A DNA stretch of 64,000 bases, from contig NZ_AEUY02000005.1 of assembly GCF_000188035.1 (NCBI RefSeq), forward strand, positions 744,001 through 808,000. Direction: 5' to 3'. Source of the DNA: Streptococcus pseudoporcinus LQ 940-04 (GTDB taxonomy: Bacteria > Bacillota > Bacilli > Lactobacillales > Streptococcaceae). The notes under the pieces were generated by a model that did not search any database, was not told the origin of the DNA, and worked only from the letters and a program-made list of their open reading frames with translations. Position 1 is the first letter of the stretch, and each line of letters opens with the position of its first letter. A program made the position numbers and the translations under genes. Below, in pieces: positions 56,916-64,000 of the stretch.

Positions 56916-57803
56916 ATGAAAAAAGTATTATTAATAGTGAATCCAGCTTCTGGTGGTGAACAAGCCAAGGCATTTGAAGAAGTAGCGCGTGACAAACTAA
57001 CACATCATTTTGATCATGTGGACACACGATATACCAAAGATATCGGTGATGCCAAAGACTTTGCACGTGAAGCTTCAAAAGAGCATTATGATAGTATTTT
57101 TGTCATGGGTGGAGATGGAACGGTTAACGAAGCAGTCAACGGCATTGCTGAGCAAGACTATGTGCCAAAGTTTGGTTTTCTGCCATTGGGAACAGTCAAT
57201 GATTTGGCTAGAGCTCTAGAGATTCCCTTAGATCCTCAAGAAGCTATTGATTGCTTGACTTTTGAGCAGACCCGTCCTTTGGATATTGGGAAAGTAAATG
57301 ATAGCTATTTTACTAACATTGTGGCTATTGGTAATATTACAGCTTCCATTAATAATGTGGATGATAAGCAGAAAACGGCTCTTGGCCCAATGGCCTATGT
57401 CTTATAAGGGGTAAAGGAAATCCTAGGGAATAAAACTTATGAATTTGAGATGGTAACACCTGAAAAAAGACAAGAAATTAAAGGGTCTTTGATTTTAGTC
57501 GGATTAACTAATTCAGTTGGAGGGATGGATCGTTTTACTCCAGAGGCTAAGGTGGATGATGGCTTCTTACATTTGGTCTTTACTAAAGACCAAACTCTTT
57601 CAGAAACCTTGACATCACTCCCGACACTACTGTCAAAAGACAGTCAAAATGATGATGTTGTGGCTTATGGAAAAGTCAAAAGAGTAACTATTACTGTTAA
57701 AAATGAGACATTACAAACAAATGTTGATGGAGATCAGGGTGATTATCTTCCCGTAACATTAGAAGTTCTTCCTAGTCATCTTCAGGTATATACTTGTTTA
57801 TAA
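56916..57803 (+). pseudogene. Diacylglycerol/lipid kinase (DgkB/YegS type) interrupted by a stop codon
   Basis: 295 codons, of which codon 164 is TAA (57405-57407). The frame before and after is continuous and fits the family: LLIVNPASGGE at the start, GGDGT (65-69, phosphate loop) with NEAVNG, FGFLPLGTVNDLARAL, then after the stop GVKEILGNKTYEFEM, LTNSVGGMDRFTPEAKVDDGFLHL and QTNVDGDQGDYLPVTLEVLP. The N-terminal catalytic half alone (163 residues) lacks the lipid-binding beta domain. So this is a nonsense mutation, unless the stop is read through or is a sequencing error. Confidence 0.85.
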
Positions 57804-58349
57804 TAAAAAGTTCAGACTGGTGAAAATGATGAAGTTTTTATTTTCACACCATTTCATCTAGGTATAGATTTGACTATTGTTTTTGATACCTAGGGTCTTC
57901 ATAATGACCTAATTGGACTTGTCTGATTTCTTCATCTTTCTTCATTTCGATGCAAGATACCTTGGTTTCTAATGAATAGATTTTTTGACCATAATAAAAC
58001 ACTTCTGTTTCTAGTTTACTAGATTTCAACAGAAGTGTTTTTCTTGTGTCTCACTTATGTGCTACAGTGTCGAATACAATCCACTTCTTTTTTCATGCAG
58101 TCACTTGCTGTTCTTAAGGTATTTTTATAGGTTAAGTGTCAATCTCAGTAGGGGGAAAGAAAACGATTACCAAGCTTTTTAAGGCGCTTTGGTTGAGCGC
58201 TAAAAGTTGACAAAAGTGACCACACATGATATTATCGTATATGTTCTGTTTTGAATATGAAAAGTTTCATTGATAATTATGAGAAATTAAGAGGGTTTTT
58301 ACCCATTATTATTATGAAACGGTTAAAGAAAATATAAGAGAGGTTTACG
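57804..58349. other. Gap before opuAA: hairpins, a remnant reading frame and the opu promoter
   Basis: A very strong hairpin (57996-58041) has perfect 14-bp arms AAAACACTTCTGTT / AACAGAAGTGTTTT with TCTAG/CTAGA inside. On the minus strand an open frame from about 58048 to a TAG at 57874-57876 reads EVFYYGQKIYSLETK...QLGHYEDPRYQKQ; it lacks a good start and may be the end of a lost gene. A weaker hairpin near 57818-57850 can end the kinase transcript. The promoter is listed separately. I recognise nothing else. Confidence 0.5.
58207..58235 (+). promoter_or_regulatory. opuA operon promoter
   Basis: TTGACA (58207-58212), exactly 17-bp spacer, TATTAT (58230-58235). The leader is about 110 nt. 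The spacer includes GTGACC, a possible BusR-type site, but the match is not decisive. Confidence 0.75.
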
Positions 58350-59630
58350 ATGGGAAATATACTAGAAGTTAGGCATTTGACGAAAATATTTGGAAAAAAA
58401 CAAAAGGTTGCCTTAGAAATGATAAAGCAAGGTAAAAGCAAAACGGAAATCTTCAAGAAGACAGGGGCAACTGTAGGGGTCTATGATGCCAGCTTCGATG
58501 TCAAAGAAGGTGAAATATTCGTTATTATGGGACTTTCGGGCAGTGGTAAATCAACTTTAGTCCGCATGCTTAATCGTTTGATTGAACCTTCGGCAGGAGC
58601 AATTGAACTTGAAGGAAAAGATATCTCAAAAATGAATGCAGAGGATCTCCGAGAAGTCAGACGTCATGATATTAATATGGTTTTTCAAAGTTTCGCTCTT
58701 TTCCCACATAAAACAATTTTAGAGAATACGGAGTTCGGATTAGAATTAAGGGGTGTGCCAAAAGCAGAGCGTCAAGAAAGAGCTGAAAAAGCGCTTGACA
58801 ATGCAGGATTACTCAGTTTTAAAGATCAATACCCAAATCAATTATCAGGTGGTATGCAACAGCGTGTAGGCTTGGCAAGAGCACTTGCAAACGGCCCTAA
58901 AATACTTTTGATGGATGAAGCTTTCTCGGCTCTTGATCCCTTAATTAGACGAGATATGCAAGATGAATTGGTAGATTTACAAGACTCTACTGGACAAACC
59001 ATCATTTTTATCAGCCATGATTTAAACGAAGCACTGCGTATTGGTGACAGGATTGCTTTGATGAAAGACGGCCAAGTCATGCAGATTGGTACAGGAGAAG
59101 AGATTTTAACGAATCCAGCTAATGATTTTGTACGTGAATTCGTAGAAGATGTTGATCGTTCTAAAGTTTTGACTGCACAAAACATTATGATTAAACCATT
59201 TACGACAACAGTGGAAATTGACGGGCCGCAAGTTGCCTTAAATCGTATGCATACAGAAGAAGTTTCTATGCTTATGGCAACGAATCGTCGTCGTCAACTT
59301 GTTGGAACTTTAACTGCTGATGCTGCTATAGAGGCAAGAAAAAAAGGGTTACCTTTGGAAGCAGTCATTGACCGTGAGGTTAGAACTGTTGACAAGGATA
59401 CCACTATTACAGATATCATGCCGTTAATCTATGATTCATCAGCACCTATTGCTGTTACTGATGAACAGAACCGTCTCTTGGGTGTCATTATTCGTGGCCG
59501 TGTCATTGAAGCTTTGGCTAATATTCCAGAAGAAGATGATACGACTATCATTAGAACAGTAGATACGGAACAAGAGGTCGCAGACCAACCCCTTAGTAGT
59601 GGGGGAGCAATAGCAGAGCAATCTAAGTAA
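58350..59630 (+). CDS. opuAA: Glycine betaine/proline ABC transporter ATP-binding protein
   Basis: 426 residues. Walker [11 protein letters not shown]-loop [12 protein letters not shown], signature [14 protein letters not shown], Walker [13 protein letters not shown] and switch His in [10 protein letters not shown]. Two CBS domains fill about 275-395 ([16 protein letters not shown] onward); in relatives these sense ionic strength or bind c-di-AMP. Powers osmoprotectant uptake with OpuABC. RBS AGAGAGG. Confidence 0.95.
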   Translation: MGNILEVRHLTKIFGKKQKVALEMIKQGKSKTEIFKKTGATVGVYDASFDVKEGEIFVIMGLSGSGKSTLVRMLNRLIEPSAGAIELEGKDISKMNAEDLREVRRHDINMVFQSFALFPHKTILENTEFGLELRGVPKAERQERAEKALDNAGLLSFKDQYPNQLSGGMQQRVGLARALANGPKILLMDEAFSALDPLIRRDMQDELVDLQDSTGQTIIFISHDLNEALRIGDRIALMKDGQVMQIGTGEEILTNPANDFVREFVEDVDRSKVLTAQNIMIKPFTTTVEIDGPQVALNRMHTEEVSMLMATNRRRQLVGTLTADAAIEARKKGLPLEAVIDREVRTVDKDTTITDIMPLIYDSSAPIAVTDEQNRLLGVIIRGRVIEALANIPEEDDTTIIRTVDTEQEVADQPLSSGGAIAEQSK

Positions 59631-59645
59631 GAGGGAGATACTATT

Positions 59646-61373
59646 TTGGGAAATATACTAGAAACAAAATTACCAGTGGCTAAGCTGGTAGAAAAATTGA
59701 CGGAATGGCTAACTCATACTTTCTCTGGTGTGTTTAATTTTCTACAAACCATTGGAAGTTATATCATGGATTGGATAACAAATGTACTTTTATTTATCAA
59801 TCCCTTACTGTTTATTGTATTAGTAACAGCAGCTGTTTTCTTCTTAGCTAAGAAAAAATGGCCCTTGGCAACCTTTACCTTTCTTGGTTTGCTCTTTATC
59901 TATAACCAAGGTTTATGGGAACACTTGATTAATACTTTCACTTTGGTCTTGGTAGCCAGTTTAATTTCAATCATCATTGGGATTCCACTAGGCATTTGGA
60001 TGGCTAAAAGCACTACCGTTAGACAAATTGTTAACCCTATTTTGGACTTTATGCAAACCATGCCAGCTTTTGTTTACCTTATCCCAGCGGTTGCTTTCTT
60101 TGGCATTGGAATGGTTCCAGGAGCTTTCGCATCTGTTATCTTTGCCTTACCTCCAACTGTTCGCTTTACCAACTTAGGGATTAGTAATATCTCAACAGAG
60201 TTGGTAGAAGCGTCAGATGCTTTTGGATCGACTCCTCGCCAAAAATTATTAAAAGTTGAGCTTCCTTTGGCTAAGAATACAATCATGGCAGGAATTAACC
60301 AGACCATGATGTTAGCCCTTTCTATGGTGGTTACAGGATCAATGATCGGAGCACCTGGTCTTGGTCGTGAAGTTTTATCAGCTTTACAACATGCTGATGT
60401 TGGTACTGGTTTTGTTTCTGGGTTGGCTTTGGTTATTTTGGCTATTATTCTAGACCGTACCACACAAAGTATTAACAGCAAGCAAGAAGATAAAGCAGCA
60501 GCTGGCAGAACTAATAAAGTGGTCGGCTTGCTGGCCTTGGGACTTTTTATCAGTGCAGCCCTTGGTCAAACCTTTGTAAACATGAGCTCAGGTTCAGGTG
60601 AAAAGGGTGAGAAAGTCAAGATTGCTTATATGCAGTGGGATTCAGAAATTGCTTCCACTAATGTTATTGCCGAAGTTTTAAAACAAGAAGGCTACCGTGT
60701 AGAAATGACACCTCTTGATAACGCCGTTATGTGGCAAACAGTTGCTAATGGCAATGCCGACTTTACAGTAAGCCCTTGGCTGCCAGTGACACAAGCGGAA
60801 CATATGAAAAAATATAAAAATCAGGTGGACAATTTAGGTCCTAACCTTAAAGGAACTAAATTAGGTCTCGTTGTTCCTAAGTATATGAAAAATGTGAACA
60901 GTATTGAAGATTTATCAGACCAAGCTAAGAAAAAAATCACCGGTATTGAGCCTGGGGCAGGGATTACAACGGCTACACAAAAAACCTTAAAGGCTTATCC
61001 AAACTTGTCGGACTGGGAGTTAGTCCTATCTTCAACCGGTGCCATGACGACTTCCCTAGACCAAGCTATTAAAAATAAGGAAGAAATCGTTGTAACCGGC
61101 TGGTCACCACACTGGATGTTTTCTAAATATGATTTAAAATACCTTAAAGACCCTAAGAAAACTTTAGGTTCGGAAGAAAATATTAATAGCATTGCTCGTA
61201 AAGGTCTGAAAAAAGACATGCCAAAACTTTACAAGATTGTTGATAAATTCTATTGGACGACAGCAGACATGGAGTCAGTTATGCTAGACATGAACAATGG
61301 TATGAAACCAGAAGATGCTGCTAAAAAATGGGTTAAAGCTAACCAAGATAAAGTTAAAAAGTGGATTAACTAA
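59646..61373 (+). CDS. opuABC: Glycine betaine/proline ABC transporter, fused permease and substrate-binding protein
   Basis: 575 residues with a TTG start; RBS GAGGGAGA precedes it. The permease part (about 1-290) has a BPD_transp_1 domain with EASDAFGSTPRQKLLKVELPLA. After a TM segment (about 290-315) the extracellular binding domain (about 325-575) has IAYMQWDSEIASTNVIAEVL and VSPWLPVTQAEH, which forms the betaine aromatic box. The fusion is typical of streptococcal/lactococcal OpuABC (BusB). Its first codons repeat those of opuAA. A repeat element starts 12 nt after its stop. Confidence 0.95.
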   Translation: MGNILETKLPVAKLVEKLTEWLTHTFSGVFNFLQTIGSYIMDWITNVLLFINPLLFIVLVTAAVFFLAKKKWPLATFTFLGLLFIYNQGLWEHLINTFTLVLVASLISIIIGIPLGIWMAKSTTVRQIVNPILDFMQTMPAFVYLIPAVAFFGIGMVPGAFASVIFALPPTVRFTNLGISNISTELVEASDAFGSTPRQKLLKVELPLAKNTIMAGINQTMMLALSMVVTGSMIGAPGLGREVLSALQHADVGTGFVSGLALVILAIILDRTTQSINSKQEDKAAAGRTNKVVGLLALGLFISAALGQTFVNMSSGSGEKGEKVKIAYMQWDSEIASTNVIAEVLKQEGYRVEMTPLDNAVMWQTVANGNADFTVSPWLPVTQAEHMKKYKNQVDNLGPNLKGTKLGLVVPKYMKNVNSIEDLSDQAKKKITGIEPGAGITTATQKTLKAYPNLSDWELVLSSTGAMTTSLDQAIKNKEEIVVTGWSPHWMFSKYDLKYLKDPKKTLGSEENINSIARKGLKKDMPKLYKIVDKFYWTTADMESVMLDMNNGMKPEDAAKKWVKANQDKVKKWIN

Positions 61374-61385
61374 AAGAATTGTCAT

Positions 61386-61556
61386 AAAAAGAGGCTGGGA
61401 CAAAAGTCTAAGCTCAAATATAAAAAGCGAACAAGACAGTATTCTGAGTATCAGAAAATGAGTTTTGTTCGCTTTTTTGGGTTTCATTTATCAATTGGAA
61501 AAATTAATGGCGGGGAATCTCAAAAATTAATATCTTTTTGTCCCAGACTCTTTTTG
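61386..61556. repeat. Intergenic inverted-repeat element, copy 3
   Basis: Starts AAAAAGAGGCTGGGACAAAA and ends TTTTTGTCCCAGACTCTTTTT. Almost identical to copy 2. Its inner hairpin can terminate the opu operon, and it precedes the polA promoter by about 35 bp. Confidence 0.88.
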
Positions 61557-61591
61557 GCGATTGCTTTAAAAGGTCAAAGAGGCTAGCCTTG

Positions 61592-61600
61592 TGTTATAAT
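61592..61600 (+). promoter_or_regulatory. Extended -10 promoter of polA (predicted leaderless)
   Basis: TGT-TATAAT, with the -10 ending 6 nt before the polA ATG (61607). No usable -35 at 17 bp and no usable Shine-Dalgarno (only AGG three bases from the ATG). Confidence 0.6.
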
Positions 61601-61606
61601 AGGCCT

Positions 61607-64000
61607 ATGGAAAACAAGAATAAATTATTATTAATCGATGGCTCTTCTGTCGCCTTTCGTGCCTTTTTCGCTCTATACAATCAAATTGATCGTTTTCGGA
61701 ATCAGTCAGGTCTTCACACTAATGCTATTTATGGCTTCCACCTGATGTTGGACCATATGATGAAGCGAGTGCAGCCGACCCATATTCTGGTGGCTTTTGA
61801 TGCGGGTAAAACCACCTTCCGTACGGACATGTACGCTGATTACAAGGCTGGCCGTGCCAAAACACCGGATGAGTTTCGTGAGCAGTTTCCTTATATTCGG
61901 GAGATGTTAACAGCTCTTGGTGTGCCTTTTTATGACTTAGCTAACTACGAAGCTGATGATATTATTGGGACACTTGATAAAATGGCGGAGCGGACAGAAG
62001 TGCCTTTTGATGTGACCATTGTTAGTGGTGATAAGGACTTGATTCAACTGACTGACGCTAACACCATTGTTGAAATCTCGAAAAAAGGGGTTGCGGAATT
62101 TGAAGAATTCACCCCAGCCTATCTCATGGAGAAAATGGGTCTAACTCCTGAGCAATTTATTGATTTAAAAGCATTAATGGGGGATAAATCTGATAATATC
62201 CCTGGGGTCACTAAAATTGGGGAAAAAACCGGTCTCAAGTTACTGCATGAATATGGTAGTTTAGAGGGTATCTATGCTAATCTTGATCATTTTAAGGCCT
62301 CTAAAATGAAAGAAAACTTGATGAATGACAAGGAACAGGCCTTTTTATCTAAAACCCTTGCAACAATCAACACAGATGCACCAATCACCATTGGTTTAGA
62401 AGACTTGCTTTACCAGGGACCAAATCTTGATGCTTTGGCCACATTCTACGATGAAATGGGCTTTGTGCAATTGCGAGCTGCCTTAAAAACACAATTACCA
62501 AGTTCTTCAGTTGCTGAAGTGCAATATCAGGAAGTCATTGATAATGTGACTGGTGAAATGTTTGCTGATGATAGTTTTTTCTACTTTGAAATCCTAAAAG
62601 ATAATTATCACCGCGAAGCCATCACTGCTTTTGCTTGGGGCAACCAAGAGACGATTTATGTCAGTCAGAATCCTGACTTGCTGCGTCAGCCCTTATTTAC
62701 AAAGGTCTTAGAAAAACCAATTCTTACCTACGACTTCAAGAGGACAAAAGTCCTTTTAAGTCATTTGGGGGTAGAAATTTCTGAGGCCGCTTTTGATGCG
62801 CGTCTTGCAAACTACCTTTTGTCAAATGTTGATGATAATGAGCTAGCAACGATTGCTAGGTTACATACTAGTATCAGCTTAGAGTCTGATGAGGCTGTCT
62901 ATGGCAAAGGTGTTAAACGTGCCTTCCCAGCTAAAGATCTTCTTTTTGCGCATTTAGCTCGTAAAGTGGCTGTTCTTGCGACAAGTAAGCCAGTTATGCT
63001 AGAAAAATTAGCTGAGAATGGGCAAAGTGATCTTTATTATAAGATTGAGTTGCCGCTGGCGAATGTGCTTGCTAAGATGGAAATTGCCGGTATTAAAGTC
63101 AATAAGCTGACTCTTATGGAAATGGCAGAGCAGAATAGGAACATTATTGACGCTCTGACACAAGAAATTTATGACTTAGCAGGTGAAGAGTTCAACATTA
63201 ATTCACCAAAACAGTTGGGTAGCATCCTCTTTGAAAAAATGCAGTTACCTTTAACTATGACTAAGAAAACTAAAACAGGCTATTCAACTGCTGTTGATGT
63301 CTTGGAACGGTTGGCTCCCATTGCCCCAATTGTTGCCAAAATACTTGATTACCGTCAAATTACGAAATTACAATCAACTTATTTAATTGGTTTACAAGAT
63401 TATATTATGGAAGATGGCAAAATCCATACGCGTTATGTCCAAGATTTGACGCAAACAGGCCGCTTATCAAGTACTGACCCCAACTTACAGAATATTCCAA
63501 TTAGAATGGAACAGGGGCGTCTGATTCGTAAAGCCTTTACACCATCAAGTGATGATTGGCTTCTCTTAAGTTCTGATTATTCACAAATTGAGTTACGTGT
63601 TTTGGCACATATCTCTGGAGATGAACATTTGATTGCCGCTTTTAATGATAATGCCGACATTCATACAGCAACGGCTATGCGAGTTTTTGGCATTGAGAAA
63701 GAAGCAGATGTTACTGCAAATGATCGTCGTAATGCCAAAGCTGTTAATTTTGGTATCGTTTATGGTATTTCTGATTTTGGTCTTTCAAATAATTTGGGGA
63801 TTAGTCGTCAAAAAGCGCGTGATTATATTGATACCTATTTTGAACGTTATCCAGGTATCAAGAAATATATGGACGCTGTCGTTCGTGAAGCCAAGGACAA
63901 GGGCTATGTTGAAACACTCTTTAAGCGTCGTCGTGAATTACCGGATATCAATTCTCGTAATTTCAACGTCAGATCTTTTGCGGAGCGGACAGCCATTAAT
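61607..64000 (+). CDS. polA: DNA polymerase I (5' part)
   Basis: 798 codons are visible and the frame is open at the window end; the family is near 880 residues. The N-terminal 5'-3' exonuclease (about 1-290) has LLIDGSS, ILVAFDAGKTTFR and SGDKDLIQL with MGDKSDNIPGV. The central 3'-5' exonuclease region lacks the DxE catalytic pair (FFYFEIL instead), as in other streptococcal Pol I. The polymerase domain has motif A SSDYSQIELRVLAHIS and motif B RRNAKAVNFGIVYGIS. Fills gaps and removes RNA primers. Predicted leaderless mRNA. Confidence 0.96.
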   Translation, partial: MENKNKLLLIDGSSVAFRAFFALYNQIDRFRNQSGLHTNAIYGFHLMLDHMMKRVQPTHILVAFDAGKTTFRTDMYADYKAGRAKTPDEFREQFPYIREMLTALGVPFYDLANYEADDIIGTLDKMAERTEVPFDVTIVSGDKDLIQLTDANTIVEISKKGVAEFEEFTPAYLMEKMGLTPEQFIDLKALMGDKSDNIPGVTKIGEKTGLKLLHEYGSLEGIYANLDHFKASKMKENLMNDKEQAFLSKTLATINTDAPITIGLEDLLYQGPNLDALATFYDEMGFVQLRAALKTQLPSSSVAEVQYQEVIDNVTGEMFADDSFFYFEILKDNYHREAITAFAWGNQETIYVSQNPDLLRQPLFTKVLEKPILTYDFKRTKVLLSHLGVEISEAAFDARLANYLLSNVDDNELATIARLHTSISLESDEAVYGKGVKRAFPAKDLLFAHLARKVAVLATSKPVMLEKLAENGQSDLYYKIELPLANVLAKMEIAGIKVNKLTLMEMAEQNRNIIDALTQEIYDLAGEEFNINSPKQLGSILFEKMQLPLTMTKKTKTGYSTAVDVLERLAPIAPIVAKILDYRQITKLQSTYLIGLQDYIMEDGKIHTRYVQDLTQTGRLSSTDPNLQNIPIRMEQGRLIRKAFTPSSDDWLLLSSDYSQIELRVLAHISGDEHLIAAFNDNADIHTATAMRVFGIEKEADVTANDRRNAKAVNFGIVYGISDFGLSNNLGISRQKARDYIDTYFERYPGIKKYMDAVVREAKDKGYVETLFKRRRELPDINSRNFNVRSFAERTAIN

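Noticed and set aside
57405..57407. Recoding or readthrough of the TAA in the lipid kinase gene
   Set aside because: UAA is the stop least prone to readthrough, and no recoding structure or special context is visible; a nonsense mutation is simpler.
61284..61487. Minus-strand frame sharing KANKTHFLILRILSCSLFIF with one at 7974-8180
   Set aside because: The shared peptide is just the translated repeat element, overlapping the ends of opuABC and pepO.

Overview
The window is Gram-positive, low-GC chromosomal DNA from a Streptococcus, most likely of the pyogenic group. The evidence is the YSIRK/LPxTG surface proteins, the CtsR/ClpC/GroE arrangement, the pbp2a-rpmG-secE-nusG order and close protein-level resemblance to S. 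pyogenes housekeeping genes. I cannot settle the species from sequence alone. There is no rRNA, phage, insertion sequence or CRISPR array. One tRNA (Cys) is present. nrdG (5' end) and polA (3' end) are cut by the window edges.

Layout. 0-8 kb: nrdG tail, a cluster of DnaA-box-like sites, yaaA, the trehalose locus (treR divergent from treB-treC), and pepO. 8-19 kb, mostly minus strand: tsf-rpsB, ahpC-ahpF with a PerR-like box, tRNA-Cys, a quinone/aromatic detoxification operon (two ring-cleaving dioxygenase-like proteins, a flavin reductase and an alpha/beta hydrolase), and a CPA1 cation/proton antiporter with a small upstream gene. 19-25 kb: cold-shock cspA, ctsR-clpC and groES-groEL, with CtsR boxes and a CIRCE element. 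25-37.4 kb: a large wall-anchored lethal-factor-like zinc metalloprotease, a C69 dipeptidase, a TcaA-like membrane protein, an RluA-type synthase, RidA, pbp2a-rpmG-secE-nusG, and a small acidic LPxTG protein sitting between nusG and leuS. 37.7-40.2 kb: leuS. 40.3-56.7 kb: an enlarged L-ascorbate island. 56.9-64 kb: a diacylglycerol-kinase-like gene broken by a stop codon, the opuAA-opuABC osmoprotectant transporter, and polA.

How the island fits together. ulaABCDEF imports L-ascorbate as its 6-phosphate and takes it to D-xylulose-5-phosphate. ulaG (lactonase) and the PRD regulator ulaR lie at the far end. Between ulaF and ulaR sits a separately regulated seven-gene block: LacI repressor, cytosolic beta-propeller-like protein, 2-hydroxyacid dehydrogenase, Gat-type IIC with no IIA/IIB of its own, COG2159 amidohydrolase, LyxK-like FGGY kinase and a TIM-barrel isomerase. 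I infer a sugar-acid or lactone pathway feeding the Ula epimerases; the substrate is unknown. This is the best candidate for an undescribed system here.

Other strong sequence signals are: a 44-bp element (41/44 identical) placed at exactly the same distance from the -10 boxes of ulaA and ulaG; two identical LacI-type operators 83 bp apart; three genes (yaaA, pbp2a, polA) whose -10 box ends exactly 6 nt before the ATG, which predicts leaderless mRNAs; and four copies of a ~165-bp inverted-repeat-ended intergenic element, each starting 10-20 nt after a stop codon.
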